A stretch of DNA of 64,000 nt from Blastocystis sp. Blastoise (GCA_039096225.1 JBBPEB010000006.1:1296501-1360500), one strand, 5' to 3'. Counted from the first letter of the stretch, positions 13,319-27,620 are shown. Notes: generated from the sequence alone by a model not told the origin. Program-made: numbers and translations.

Positions 13319-15595
13319 CTTTTTTATATTGAACAATAATTTTTGATGTATTAATTTTAAATAATCTATATATATATATATATAGATAATTATATCAGAA
13401 TAATTAAATATACTTTTTCATTTGATTTATAATTTGATTAAGATATTTATCATTTCCATTTTCAAATTCAAAAAAATTATATATATTAATTGTAAGCGTT
13501 TTCTTTTTATCACCATTTGATAATTTATTAATTATTAAATAATATCTATCTTTATTTCTATACAATAATAATAATAGTAATAATAATAATATTAATATAT
13601 ATATATATATATATAGATTAATACTTTAAATAGATTGTAAATATAAAAAATATTGGTGAATTGGAATTAAAATGAATCTGAATTTCATCAGATATATTAT
13701 ATAACTATATATATATTATTGTTAATAATAGGTATATATATATATATATATATATATACATAAGAATCATTAATAAAATCATTATAATTATAGTAGTTAT
13801 GAATGAATAAATTTATATTATTGGTTGTTACAATTTGGTTATAAACATTCAAATATAAATATATATCAAATAATTCACTTGGAAAAGATCCTTCATGTAA
13901 GAATGTATACTATATATATTATATTATATTATATTATATTATATTATATTATATACATATTGTTTTTCATTAACTATTATCTCATTATCTATATATATAT
14001 ATATATATTATATTATATTATATTATATAATACTAATTAGATTATATGTTTGTTTATTATTTATTTGTATAGGATCATTTTCATATTGACTATTTTGACT
14101 ATTATTATAACAACTAGCTGTATATATATATATATAAATATTATATTATTATATTATATACATTATATATATATATATTATATTATATTATATTATATAT
14201 ATATATACAAATATTAATATTATCATTTGAATAATTTATAGATAAATTTGATGATTGATTATGAATTTCTTTGCTTATATCATTATTTTCAGATAATGAA
14301 GTATAATCATATACATCAGTAGGTATTATATTATCAGCATTAATATTATCAATATTATATTTAATAGATGATTGTATATTAGAATTATTAGCTGAAATTA
14401 TATTAGCTGAAGATTGGTTATTATTTTGAATAACTTTAGATGCATATTCATTAGTATTTTGAAGTTTTTGGAAAGAAATATTATTACTATTACTAATTAT
14501 TGGATTAGCCAAATTATTATTGATATTATTTAATAAGATATTAGGAGATGAAGAAATTATATTATCATTACTACTAATTATTGGATTTAATGAATTATTG
14601 TAATTGATTGATGAATTAAGATAGTTATTATTATTTATTAATGGATTTGAAGAACTGTTATGATTAATGAATGAATTAGAAGAATTATTATTATTTTGAT
14701 TATTAATATTGATTGATGAATTAAGATAATTATTATTATTGATTGATGAATTAAGATTGTTGTTATTATTGATTGATGAACTAAGATAATTGATATTATT
14801 GATTGATGGATTAGAAGAATTGTTATAATTGATTGATGTACTAGATAAATTATGATTATTATTTACTATTGGATTAGATAAATTATGATTATTATTTGAT
14901 ATTGGATAAGAAGAATTGTTACAATTGATTGATGTATTAGATAAATTATGATTATTATTTGATATTGGATAAGAAGAATTGTTATAATTGATTGATGTAT
15001 TAGATAAATTATGATTATTAGTTGATATTGGATAAGAAGAATTGTTATAATTGATTGATGCATTAGATAAATTATGATTATTATTTACTATTGGATTAGA
15101 TAAATTATGATTATTATTTGATATTGGATAAGAAGAATTATTAATGAATGAATTAGAAGAATTATTATTATTTTGATTATTATTGTTGATTAATGGATTA
15201 GATAAATTATTTATTATTTGCTTAGAAGAATTATCATTGATAGAATTATCACTATTGGAAATGATAGAAATATTAAACTGATCAATATCTTCAACAGAAT
15301 TATGAATACTTGGAATTGGAGAATAATAATTATTTAATATATTATTATTATTTAGATTATATTGATTATTTAATGAATCATTTATACTATAATTATTATC
15401 ATTGTTATTAGAATTAAATGAAGGAAGAAGAAGAGGAGAAATAAGTTCTATACTTTTTTTATTTTCATCATCATTCATACTATTGAACTTTATAATGGGA
15501 GATATAATTATAGGAGATATTTGTTGATCTGATAATTTAATATATTTATTTTCATTGTTACAATTATTTATTTTAGCACTATCTTTTGATTCCAT
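13033..15595 (-). CDS. Nine-exon Asn/Ser-rich protein with degenerate Ulp1-like C-terminus
   Basis: An ATG at 15595 opens a frame that stays intact through nine exons: 15595-14209, 14117-14034, 13988-13957, 13909-13760, 13704-13625, 13557-13414, 13365-13320, 13267-13158 and 13120-13033. It ends at TAA and totals 2121 nt (706 aa). Residues 1 to about 460 are low complexity, with tandem units of the type NNHNLSN...SSYPIS. The last 240 residues have the segment order of Ulp1/SENP (C48) cysteine proteases: a helical entry (LFDIYLYLNVY), a strand pair at the His-Trp position (DRYYLIIN), one at the Asp position (INIYNFFEF), and a final C...NNNAILIFGMIQQF segment at the Gln...Cys position. All catalytic residues appear substituted. 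The exon structure is strong; the family assignment is inference and needs a profile search. Confidence 0.6.
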
Positions 15596-15635
15596 CTATG
15601 GGATATATATGATAATATGAATATACATGAATAAT

Positions 15636-15869
15636 ATGAATATGAATATATATGGATAATATGAATATGAATATGAATATGAATATGAATATGAATATGA
15701 ATACATATGAATAATATGAATATGAATATGAATATGAATATGAATATGAATATGAATATGAATATGAATATGAATATGAATATGAATATGAATATGAATA
15801 CATATGGATAATATGAATATACATGAATAATATGAATATGAATATATATGGATAATATGAATATGAATA
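15636..15869. repeat. (GAATAT)n array upstream of the minus-strand gene
   Basis: Hexamer repeat of GAATAT with a few GGATAAT variants, filling most of the space between the start codon at 15595 and the telomeric repeats. It may form part of the 5' region of the gene. Confidence 0.85.
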
Positions 15870-15892
15870 TAGGGTTAGGGTTAGGGTTAGGG
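15870..15892 (+). repeat. Interstitial telomeric repeat, nearly 4 x TTAGGG
   Basis: TAGGG followed by three TTAGGG units, directly joined to the same A-run and unit sequence that follows the telomeric repeat at 1797. The left flanks of the two copies are unrelated. Confidence 0.9.
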
Positions 15893-16798
15893 AAAAAAAA
15901 ATATATAATGAGAGTATGTTAATTTATGTTATAAAAATATATTATATTATAAATATAATTGGATAAAAAAAGATATTATTGATTTAATTGGTAGTCTAGA
16001 ATCGTAGAATCGTAGAGTCTACGATTGTACGATTGTAGGATTAAATAAACCAATAGAATAAGTTTAAAAAAAAATCAACCAAAATAGTATTAGGGTAAAA
16101 AAGTGAACCAAAATAGTATTAGGGTAAAAAAATGATAGAATAAAGTGGTAATGTTTTAAAAGAAGTGTTCTCAAAATTTTATTAGGGTGAAAATAATTAA
16201 TTTAATTGGTTAAAAAAATAAAATAAATTAATTGGGTATTGTAGAATTGAAAAAAGAAGAAAATAATTGGATAAAAAAAGATTTATCCAATAAAAATAGA
16301 GTTTTTCATTTCTACAATCATAGAATCGTAGAGTCTACGATTCTACGATTGTAGAATATAAGATAATGAATTTGATTGGTAGTCTACAATCGTAGAGTCT
16401 ACGATTCTACGATTGTAGGATTGTAGGATAATGAATTTGATTGGCTGTCTACAATCCTAGAATCGTAGAGTCTACGATTCTACGATTGTAGGATGAAATA
16501 AGCCAATAGAATGAATTAAAATAAAAAAGTCAACCAAAATGTTATTAGGGTAAAAAAGTGGTTGACCTTTTTGAGAGGCTTTAATATTTTACTTTACTTT
16601 TTTTGTTTTTTATTAAAGTTATAATGGTAATTCTTTTATTTTTATTTATTTAATGAATTCTATATATTTATTTTTATTTTTATAATGAAATATTATTTAT
16701 ATTAAATAATAAATAGACGCCATTCTTGGCTTGGGTTTGAATGTGTAGCTATTTATAGTGTTAGGATACTTGTGGTCTGTTGAAATGTGGTGATATAT

Positions 16799-16947
16799 AT
16801 GGATCTGTTTGAATTACTACGTTTGAAAAGGTTTAAGGTAAGAATGGGAAGATTTTAATTATGGTATATATTTTATTTTTATATTATATCATACTGTTAT
16901 AATAGGTAAGATGCTGTATCGATGATGCTGATGTCTTTGAACGATAA
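16799..16947 (+). CDS. Short spliced ORF in unit B, possibly non-coding RNA
   Basis: Counterpart of the short ORF at 2720. The first 13 codons (MDLFELLRLKRFK) and the GTAAGA donor are conserved; the acceptor is TATAATAG at 16905 and the second exon ends in TAA at 16947. The second exon forms a hairpin (stem CTGATGTC/GACATCAG plus TGAAC/GTTCA, loop GATAA) whose sequence is unlike that of copy A. Confidence 0.3.
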
Positions 16948-17114
16948 GTTCAGACATCAGTATATTGTGTCGTTTTTTAGGTCTTCCTTTTCGTTGTTTT
17001 CGTTGTTAGTGGTGTTTGGTGATGGTTTTCTGCTCAATAGGTGGTGTTAGTGACATTCAAGAATTTTTAAAGGTATGTAAAAAATAGACAATTAACTTAA
17101 TTGTCTATAAATAT

Positions 17115-17123
17115 TTTATATTA
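17115..17123 (+). repeat. MULE target-site duplication, left copy
   Basis: TTTATATTA, repeated exactly at 37489-37497 on the other side of the transposon. Nine base pairs is the usual Mutator-type duplication length. Confidence 0.85.
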
Positions 17124-17268
17124 GAGGCATTGTTAGAAATACCCAAAAAATACCATAATTATTTTAACCTACCCAAAAAAAAAACGAATTGTTAGAAATA
17201 CCCAAAAATATTCAAAATTTTTGTTAAAATACCCAAAAATTTTACAAAATTGTTAGAAATACCCAAAA
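17124..17268 (+). repeat. MULE left terminal inverted repeat with subterminal motif array
   Basis: TGTTAGAAATACCCA occurs at 17131, 17190 and 17251, with a degenerate copy at 17222, giving about 60-bp spacing between perfect copies. The same motif in inverse orientation, also 60 bp apart, forms the right end. Repeated subterminal motifs like this are usual transposase-binding sites. Confidence 0.8.
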
Positions 17269-17782
17269 CTTTTTCAAGACTCTAAACGATTGGTACTTTG
17301 AAAACACAAATTTCTTAATAACCAATTAAAATTCTTTTTCTTTATTTTGTTAGAATTAGAAAAAAAACTCCAGAATATTTTTATATTTGATTTATTATAT
17401 TTCACAAGTGAAGCTTATACTATGTAAGACATTAAAAAAATTTAATAAATTCTCATAATAATGAAGAAAAATAACTATCTAAGTTAAAACCAGCATTTCA
17501 TTTTACATATTTTATATAATTGCTAGAATTTTTAAACTAAATATAATATAAATATTTCAGATACTTTTATCAATTGACTGGAGTCATTTATAATGTAATA
17601 ATATATAGTACTGCTCTCAAATAAAGCATTTAGAAAACAACAATGCTAATTTTCCTGATTTTTTGGTGATTTTCCTCTATAAAAATAATATTTGCAGTTA
17701 TAAATCACCAAAAAATACATTTATTTATTTTTCACTATATCTACACGACTAAAAAGTTAATTACTACAAATTGTCGGCAACT
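17269..17782 (+). promoter_or_regulatory. Region between MULE end and transposase start
   Basis: About 510 bp of AT-rich DNA that must contain the transposase promoter. I see no distinctive element beyond AT runs. Confidence 0.3.
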
Positions 17783-18806
17783 ATGTCTGTATATAGACGA
17801 AAAACACATTTTCATTATTATTTTTTAATAATTAGACAATTGATTCAAGTCAGCCACAAGAAGATGTGGAAAATCGTTTTTGTATGAATAAGGTTGATTA
17901 CAGTGACTTCAAAAATAGTGAAGAAATTAAGAAATTTGAAAATGAAGAAACATATGGAGTACAAATTATGTACGAAAATAAGTCTAAACTCAAAAGTGAT
18001 GTCTCAATTCAAATGCAAAAGCTAGGATATCCAATTAAGGTTCAAAAATCAGAAAAAGGAAGAATTATTTACAAATGTTGTGTTTCCGATTGCCCGTTTA
18101 TGCTTCATTTCCAAGGTGACGACGTTTCTGGATGGATAATGAAAAGATACTGTCATCATGACTCAACTGTATGTTATTTAATTAATTATTATAGTTTATA
18201 CTTATTATTAATATAGAAATGCAATCGTTTTAATATGATTTACATTAAGCTTAACAAACAAAATAAAATAGATTATCAAATTATTAAGACAAGTAACTAA
18301 ATATAAATATAATATATAATGTATATAATATTCTATTATATACAGTGATAAAAAATCGAATTAAAAATCATCAATTTAATATAAGGTATATATATATATC
18401 AATATATAAATTGTGAGAGAGAAATCTATACATTGAATAAAGAAGGAAAAAGAGGAAAATAAATATATAGAGAGAAAAAAATGAAATACAGTAGTATATG
18501 TATGTGAAAAGTGTTATATATTAATTCAATGTATGAGAGTAATAGAAGAAATATCCACCTATATATATAGAGAAAGGAAGATTATATAATATATACAGAG
18601 AGAAAGAAAGAAAGAAAAATTCTATTATATATATAGTAAGAATGAAAGAAAGAAACATTTATGAATATATAAAGAGAGAACGACAGATATATATATATAG
18701 AGAGAGAGAGAGAAAGCGATAGAAAAAAATATCTAATATATATATATATATTGAGAGAGTAAGAGATGGAAGAGATAGAGAGAGATGCATAGAAAGAAGC
18801 AAAGAA

Positions 18807-18867
<61 letters not shown>

Positions 18868-21139
18868 TAAGTCTTAATCCAATGATTCTATCAAAAGATG
18901 CTAGTAATAGTAATGATCAAAATCATGAAGATGAAGCTGAGATACATGAAACTATCAATTTTACACACAATTCTCGGAGCTCAGATGCTAATTCTAATCC
19001 TACAAATACCCAAACTCTTCCTATCTTAGAAGATCCATTCATATCTAGTAAAAATTCTGAAATGGTCATAGAAGATATAAATAAATCAAAGGATAATAAT
19101 CATGAAGATGAAGAAAGTAGAACAATTGATATAGAATTGAATATTGAAGATACATCAATAGATAATGTGTTTTCTTATGAAGAACAAAATGAAGGAATTA
19201 CAGAAGATAGATTTAATAATATATTTAAAGATATTTCTGATAAATGTATATTTATTCAATATAAGTCACATAAATACAATCAAGATATAAGCTCAAATGA
19301 TGTTGTGAGTTATTTAAAGGAAAATAATCTAGCCAAGTATTTCAAATCAATATCTCAGTTAAAACAATTCCTGGAGAAGAAGAATATCAGTGTTTCATAT
19401 GAAATAGCAAGAAACGCCTTAAGAGAATTAGGTATTAAGTCAACTAATGACTATAGTAAAATACCATGTATTATAAAAAGTATAATAAGCAAAGAAAATT
19501 ATGCTATATATGGTTGCCTCCCTCCAGGATATACATATAAGAATATTAATGCTTATCCTTCTTCTTCTTATATTCAATCTAATATAGATGAGAATATAGT
19601 AGATAATCATTTAGAACAAGATGAAACTTTCAGAGTAAACTTGGAAGATAGTGTTCTGAATTATTCTGAAAATGATTCAGTTTGTAGTGGAAATAATTCC
19701 AATATGAATATACATGAAGAAATAAACATGGATAGAGAATTAAACAAAGCAGTAGGGAATAATAAAGTAATAAGTCATGAGTTTCTATATTCTTTTGTAT
19801 CTATTAAATCAAATATAGCATTATATAAGAAGGGAAATAAAGCAGTAATCTTTATGGATGGAACTCATATGTATATGAATGATCATATCATATTAACTGC
19901 TATATCCATTACTATTAATAGACAAATACTTCTTCTTGCTTATGGTATATATGCTGTAGAGTGTTTAGCTACCTGGAGTGATTTCCAAACTAATCTGAAA
20001 AAAGCACTTGAACTCATGTCATGTAAAACTACAAACATAACATTTTTCTCAGATATGGACAAAGGTCTCAAAGGAAGCCTAGGAGTAGTCTTTCCTGAAT
20101 GCACATATATATCATGTGCATTTCATATTCTAAAGAAGATGACAAATGTGAATTCAAGAATAATAGGACTAATATCACAACTCATTCTAATTGATGATGA
20201 AGAAGAATTCTATAAGCTTATTAATGATTCTTCAATAACAGAGAACCAGAAGAAGCAAATACTCTCACAAAGGGGAAAGAATATGTATAATATAGATCTA
20301 CCACCTCATGTATCCAGATATGGATACATTGCCTCAAGTTTGGCCGAGTCATTTAATAATCTTATTAGTGACATAAGAGGAATGTCTATACAGAAGGTAT
20401 TGTTTGAAATCTATAATCATGCAATTAATTATCAACTGAAAATAAAAGAGGCACCTCATATATCATTCTTTCTTCCTTACTTTCAAAAAGAGTTTGATAT
20501 GGCTGATATATTTGTTTCTAATGTGATATCATATAAGAGTATAAATAAGGGTTTATATAGACTAGTAATGGAAGAAGAAAACCGTGAATACATAATTAAT
20601 TTTGAACAGAATACATGTTCTTGTTCAATTTTTCAATACCAAGGTTATCCTTGTATACATGCTATTCTTCTATATAAAAAGTATAATAGCAGTGTTTCGT
20701 ATAATCAACAAGGAATTGACGATTTCAATACTATTGCCAAATACTTCATTCCATATAAGAACCATATGAATACTTATTATAATTATTATGTAGATAGGTA
20801 ATGATATATATAATACATATTATATAAATATTTTTTTTTGTTATATATAGAAGAATAGATGATTCATGCTTGAAAGAAGAAAGTCACATAAATATTACAG
20901 GACCAAATAATCCAATTCGTAAATCAGGTCGACCATCTAAGTTTAACTATTCTCATATAACATCTTATTATCTGAAAAATAAGTATTGGAAAATAAAGAA
21001 CAGTATTCCAGCTTTGGAGTGTTTGAATGAGTGTGCAGTTGAAGCTGAAAAAGAGAAATATGAAGAAACTGATATTGCCTCAATTCCTACACTTGAAGAT
21101 GTAGAATCATCAGAATATAGTTCGAAGAGAAGAAAGTAG
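17783..21139 (+). CDS. MULE transposase, six exons, apparently intact
   Basis: Exons 17783-17788, 17836-18168, 18217-18292, 18346-18385, 18863-20797 and 20851-21139 join in frame into 892 codons ending at TAG; all introns are GT-AG. Exon 2 carries a MuDR/FLYWCH-like Cys/His zinc finger (YKCCVSDCPF...YCHHDST). Exon 5 carries the DDE core: Asp in FMDGTH (about residue 484), Asp in SDMDKG (about 549) followed by the usual C..H (CAFHI), and Glu in LAESFN (about 647). A SWIM zinc finger (CSCSIFQYQGYPCIHA) follows near 736-751. Exon 6 adds an AT-hook-like GRPSK motif. It would cut and paste DNA in the nucleus by recognising the element ends. All catalytic residues are present. Intron 4 (477 nt) is unusually long and contains purine-rich and (AT)n sequence. 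Confidence 0.85.
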
Positions 21140-21440
21140 TATTTTTTAAATGATAAGTCTATGTATATACTTATTATAATCTATAATACATATTAATTTT
21201 TTTACATTCCTAATAATATAAAATATTTTTAATTAATCATATTTAATATAAATGTCTTCTTATTTATAAGATCATTGTTTTGTTATTGATTCAAATATAA
21301 TATCATATATGTCGTTGATATTGCAGATATTCATATTAAAGAGACTAAGACTAATAAAAAAGAATACTCATCAACGGATATAAATCCAAAATGAAACCAG
21401 CTAGAGTAATATGTATTACAAATTATTGCATATGCAAATA
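21140..21440 (+). other. AT-rich 3' flank of the transposase gene
   Basis: About 300 bp of AT-rich DNA before the purine tract. It presumably holds the transcript end; no distinct signal is recognised. Confidence 0.3.
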
Positions 21441-23079
21441 AATGAAAGAGGACAAGAATAAGAAGGAGAAGGAGAAGGACAAGGACAAGGACAAGGAGCA
21501 GAAGAAGAAGGATAGGATAAAGATAAGAAGAAGGATAAGGATAAGGATAAGAAGAAGAAGTAGAAGGAGAAGGATAAAAAGGACAAAGATAAGGATAAGG
21601 ATAGGAGAAAGAAATGACAAGAAGAACGATAAAAAAAGAGAATGGCAGAAATAAAAGAAAAAGAAGGAGAAGGAGAAGGAGAACAAGAAGGAAAATAAGA
21701 ATAAACCAAGAATAAACATAATAAGGAAAACATCAATAGAAGGTAAGGATAAGTAGAATGAGAATGATTAGAAGTAGAAGCATAAGAATAATAATACGAA
21801 GAAGACGGAGAAAGAGAAGCATATGTGGGAGTAGAAGAAAAAGCATGTGAATAAAAATGGAAAAAGAAGAAACTAAAAAGAGAATAGAAGGAGAGGATCA
21901 AAATATGAATAAGAAGGAGAAGGATAAGAAGGATAAGAATGACAAAGAGAAGGAGAATAAGAAAGAAAGAACGAGAAAGAGAAGAAGGAAAAAATAAACA
22001 GAAGAAGAAAGAGAAGGAGGAGAAGAATGAGAAGAAAAAGAATAGGAAGGAGAATGACAAAAAAAAACAAGAATGACAAGAATGGCAAAAGGAAAAAGGA
22101 GAAGAAGACAAATTATAGAAGGAGGAGAAGAAGAAAAATTATAGAAGAAGGAGAAGAAGAAAGATTAAGAAGAAGGAGAAGAAGGAAAAGGAGGAATCAA
22201 AAGAAGGAGAAGGAGGAAGGAGAAGAAGATGAAAAAATAAAATTATAAGAAGAAAAAGTAGAAGAAGAAAGAGAAAGAGAAGAACCACAAAGAAAAGGGG
22301 GAGAAGAAAGAAATTATAGAAGTAGAAGAAGGAAAAGAAAAGAGAAAAAGGAGAAAGAGAATAAGGACAAGAATAAGGTAAAAGTAAAAGTAAAAGAATC
22401 AATAGAAGAAAAAGTATGAGAAGAAGAATATTGAAAAGGAGATAGAGAAGTAGACGAATAAGTTGAGATAAAATGAGAAAGAAGAAGAAATAAAAGTATG
22501 GTAGTAGAAACAGAAGTAGAAATAGGTAGAAATAGATGGAAAAGGAAAATGAGAATCAGTAGAAGAAGAAGAAGAAGAAGAAGAAAATGAGAAAGAGAAG
22601 AAGAAGAATGAGAAATAGAATATAGAAATGAAATAGAAGAAACAAGAATGAAAGAAGTAGAAGAAGAAAAAATAATACTAATAATACGAATGTGAATGAG
22701 AATAAGAAGAAGAAATAGAAGAATAGCAATAATGGAATGAAAATGAAAAAAAAAGAAGAAGAAAGAGAAATAGAAAAAGAAGAACAAGAAGTAGTTGTAA
22801 TAGAAATGGATGTAGAAGCATAAAAAAGTAGTAGAAGCAAAAGTAGGAGTAAGAGTTGAAGTTGGAGTACAAGCGAAGTAGAATAGAAATATAAGTAGAA
22901 ATATAAGTAGAAGAATGAGAAGTAGTATTAGTAATAGTGTAGAAGTCGAAATGGAAGAAAAAAATAACAGTAAGTAGTAGTAGTAGAAATATGAGTAGAA
23001 GAACAAGTATAAATAGAAGAATAAAGGAAAGAAGGAAAGAAGCTGAAGTAGAAGAAGTATAAGGAAAAGAAGGTAAATA

Positions 23080-23112
<33 letters not shown>

Positions 23113-26100
23113 TAAGGAAAAGAAGGTAAATATAAGAATAATAATAATAATAGTAAGGAGAAGTAGTAAAAAAGAAGAAACAGAAGAATAAGGAGGAAGA
23201 GGAAATGAGATGAATAAAGAAAAGTAAAAAGAAGTAAAATATTGAGAAATAGAACGAGAAGTAAAAGAATAATAAAAAACAAACTTTAATAAGTATGGAT
23301 AGAAGAAAAAGAAAAAGAAAAATAATGAGAAATAGAATAAAGAGATTGAAAATGATAAGAAAAAGGAAAGCATGAAAGATAATAGGAATGAGAATAAGAA
23401 GAATAAGTAGAAGTATAAGGAGGAGTATAAAGAAAATGGAGATAAGGAGTAGAAGCAGAAGGAGAAGCTAAGGTTGAAGAAAAATAGAAAGGATGATAAT
23501 AAGAAAGATAAAAGAAATAGAAGGAAAACGAGAGTGTGAAGTAAAATAAGAATAACAAAAATAAAAAGAAGCAGAAGGAAAACAAGAAGAACTAAATGAA
23601 AATGAGGAGAGGAAGAATTTGAAAAAGAAGAAATATAATAAGAAGAATAAGAACAAGAAGAGGAATCACAAAAATAAAAAGAAAGATACTACAAATAAAA
23701 AGAATACTGAGGAAGACAAAATATAGAGTAAAAAATGATATAGAAGAAGCAGAAGATAGTGAATAAGGAGAAGAAGAAGATAAAGTAGAAGAAGAAGTAG
23801 ATCGAGAAACAGAATAAAGGGAAATGAAAAGTAGAATGAAAATAAGTAAGAAAATAGGAATATATAAATAAGATGTAGAAGAAAAATTGAAGCAAAATGA
23901 GACGAATTTAGAATAAAACAGAATACGTTAAATTAGAAGAATATGAAGAATAAAAAATGAGAAGCATACAAGTAGAATAATGAGAAATAGACAAGCCTGT
24001 AGAAGAAAGGCAAAAAAAGAAGAATCTGGAAAAAACAAGAATAAGAATAGAATAAGAATAAGAATAAGAATAAGAATGGAATAAAAACTGACTGAGAAAG
24101 TACTAGAAGTAGTAGAAGTAGTAGTAGTGTAAATAGACTTAGACTTAGACTTAGAAGCAGAAGGAGAAGCACAATTATGTATGTATAAATAGAAGAAACA
24201 AAGTATAAGTAAAATAGGAAAAAGAAAAGGCGAATAGATGAAGTATAATTATAAATATAAATAGAAGAATGAGAAAGAGAATATGAATAAGAATAGATGA
24301 AGTATAATTATAAGTACAAATAGAAGAAGAAATAGAAGAAATAGAAGAAAAATATAATAGGAATAAGGAGTAGAATTAAAAGAGTCTAATATAAATAATA
24401 ATAAAAAGAAGTTATACTAGTATAAGTAGATGTAAAATGATGAATATAAGTTGATAAACAAGAAGTACTAGAAGTAGAAGAATAAGTAGAAGTAGAAGAA
24501 ATCGAATTATAATAGAACTAAAATAAAAAGTAGACGAAAAAGAGTAGAAGTTCAAATTGAAGAATAAGAATTAATAGTAGTACGAGTACATGTAAAAGGA
24601 GAAGTGAACGTAGAAGGAGAAATAGTCATAAGTAGTGGTAGTAGAAGTAAAGAACAAGAAGAAGAAGAAGAAGGAAAACTAGAAAGTATAAGTAGAACTA
24701 GAAGTAGAAAAGAAAGTAGAAGTAGACGTGCATGTATAAATAAAAGTAAGAATAGAAGCACGAGTACAATGATAAGTAGAATTAGAATAAGAATAAATAC
24801 TAGTAGAAAGAAATAGGAATAAGAATAATAACAAGTAGTAATAGAACTAGTAGTAGTAGTAGAAATTGGAATAAGAATGAAAGTAAGTAATAATATAAGT
24901 ACAAGTAAACAAAAAGTATAAGTACAAGTAGAAATAGAAGAATAAAGTAATGAATGAAAAAAAACTGAAGAAGACGAAGTATAAGGAATAGAATAAGAAC
25001 AGAATAAAAAAGGAATGAAAATAATAATAATGATGTAAAAACGTGAAAAGAAGGAGAAGAATAAAGAAAAGGAAGAGAGACTATATAATTAGAAAGAGAA
25101 TGAGAAGTAAAATAAGAAGAACAAGAACTAATATAAATAGAACGATAATAAGAAATAGAAGGAGAAGGAGAATATCAAAAAGAGAGTGAGAATGAGAAGA
25201 AAAAGGAAAATATGAAAGATAATAGGAATAAGAATAAAAAGGATAAGTAGAAGTACAACGAAGAGAAAGGAAAATGAAGAGAAGAAGTAGAAGCAAAAGG
25301 AGATGATGATGTTGAAGAAAAACATGTTGGAGAATAATAATAAACCACATAAGGAGAAACAAAAGGAAAAGAAGAATTTGATGTAAAATAATAAGTATAT
25401 GAAAAAAGGAGAAGCAGAAGGAAAATGAGTAGACTTAAACTGAGAATACATGACAGAGAATTTGAAAAAGAAGAAATAGGATGAGAATAGTAGGAAAAAG
25501 AGAGGAATGAGAATAAGAAATAGAATGACGATACAAATAAGAAGAAGAAAAAGAAAATATAGAGAAAAAAGATGATATAAAAGAATGAGAAGATAGGGAA
25601 TAAGAAGAAGATAAAAAGTAGAAGAAGAAGAAGAAGAAGAAGAACCAAAGCTAGAACTAGAACAAAGAGAAGGAAAAGTAGAAGTTTAAAAAAGAAAGAT
25701 AATAGGAGAAAAAGTAAGAATTAGAATAAGATATAGAAGGATAGTGAGAAGAATTTGGTGAAAATAGAATACGCAAAAGTAGAAGAATATATATAAATAA
25801 AAAGTGAGAAGTATACCAGCAGAGTAAGGAGAACTAGACAAGAAAGTAGATACAAGTAAAAGAAGAATTTGGAGAACAATAAGAATAAGAATATGACTAA
25901 GAGAGTAGTAGTAGAACCATAAGAGAAGTATGAATAGATGTAAAAGTATAAATGAAGTAGAAGGAGAACAATAAGTATGAGTAGAACCATATGTATAAGT
26001 ATAATGAGAATAAGAATAAAATAAGAAAGATGACAATATGAAGTGTTAGTAGAAGGAAAATGAGATAAATAGTAGAATAAAAAGAAGAATATTAAGGAGA

Positions 26101-27620
26101 GAAAGTTTAGAAGTGGAAGGAGTACAATAAAAATAAGAATGAAGTGAATAAGAATAGGAATAAGAAGAATAAAAAGGAGAAATGAAAATAGAAGGAGAAG
26201 AAAGAAGATATAAAGGAGAATAATAATAAGTAGAAGGAGAAATAAAAAATAAGTTTAATAAGAATGAAAATAAGAATAATAGAATAAATTGAAGATAGAA
26301 AAGTATAAGAAAAGAAGGAAGAAGAAGGAAAGTGATAAGATGAAGAATTAGAATAAATAATAAGAAAATGAAGAATACGAATAAGGAGTATGATAAGCAG
26401 AAGTGAATAAAAAGAATGAGAAATGGAAGGACAATACTAATAATAATAATAAGAAAAAGAAGATACAAAAGGAGGAGGAGAAGAATGAAAAAAAGTTAAG
26501 GCTAACTAGAAGCAGAATAGTATAAAGATAATGATAATAAGATTGTAGAACAAGAAATAGAAGTAGAATAAGAAGAGAAATGATTAGGAAGTATAAGTAA
26601 AGTAAGAAGAGAAAGATATCATGAATAAGAAGAGAAAGATATCATGAATAAGAAGAGAAAGATATCATGAATAAGAATAAGAATAAAAAATGAAGTAGAA
26701 ATACAAGCAGAAATAGAAGTAGAATAAGAGTGTAAAAATAAGGTGAATAAGAATAAAATGTGGAAGATGAAGAAGTAGTAAAAGTTGAGTGAATAGTAAA
26801 GAGAAATGGAAAGTAGACACTAAGGCTTATGAAATGAAAACAAAGGAATAACACCAGAAATAAGAAGTAGAATTAGAATAAGAAGGAAATTAAGAATGAA
26901 ATGCTGAAGTAGAAGAAGAATTAACAGGAGACAAGAATAAGTAGAAGGCGAAGCAGAACGAGAATAAGCGTAAAAATAATAATAATTAAAGAATAATATC
27001 AATTAAAAGAAGGAAAATAGGAATGAGAAGTAAAATAGAAATTACAATAAAAAAAATAAGTAAAAGTAACTAGATAAGCAGAATGAAAATATGAATAGTA
27101 TGATGAAGGGAAAGGAGAATGAGAAAGTCGCATATGAAGGAAAGCGAGAAGTAGCACGAGGATAGTAATAAAAATAAGAAAGAGAAATTAAAAAATAAGG
27201 AGACGTGGAATAAGAAGGAGAAAGTGAGATATATGGAAAAACTAAATAAGAAACAAAATATTAAGTAAAATAAGAAGTAAAAAAAGAAGTAAAAAAAGAA
27301 GTAACAACAATATATGAAAAAGAAGAAGTTGAAGAAGTTGAAGAAGGAGAAGAAAAATAAGAATAAGAGAAATATATCTAAGAATAATAAAAAGAAGATG
27401 ACAATAACAAGGAGAAGTAAATTTACAAGGAGAAAAAAAAGAAAGGAAACATAAGTGAAGAAGGAGAATAAGGAGAAGTAGAATAAGATGTACAGGTGAA
27501 GAAGAATAAGTAGTAGACGTAAAGTAAGAAGAATAAGAATAAGAATGAAAGGATAAGAAGAAGGATAAGAAGAAGAAGAAGAAGAATGAAAAGGAAAGGA
27601 TAATTAGAAGTATAATAATA
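21441..27620. repeat. Purine-rich low-complexity tract, about 6.2 kb
   Basis: The plus strand is overwhelmingly A and G with scattered T and very little C, built from degenerate AAGAAG, AAGGAG, AAGAATAAG and TAGAAG units. Open frames on both strands are a by-product of the composition (Lys/Arg/Glu-rich on plus; Phe/Leu/Ser-rich on minus) and show no domain, so I do not call genes here. Confidence 0.85.

Larger units (their letters stand above)
15893..17123. repeat. Subtelomere-like duplicated unit, copy B, left part
   Basis: Aligns with 1815 to about 3045: the same A-run start, the same TTAGGGT-containing motifs, four palindromic blocks at equivalent places, and the same block from 16560 to 16890. 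The palindromes use TCGTAGA...TCTACGA where copy A uses TCTAGAAT. Copy B is interrupted after 17123 by the MULE and resumes at 37498. Confidence 0.85.

Noticed and set aside
21441-27620. Many long open frames on both strands in the purine-rich tract
   Set aside because: They follow directly from strand composition, lack domains, and overlap in several frames at once.
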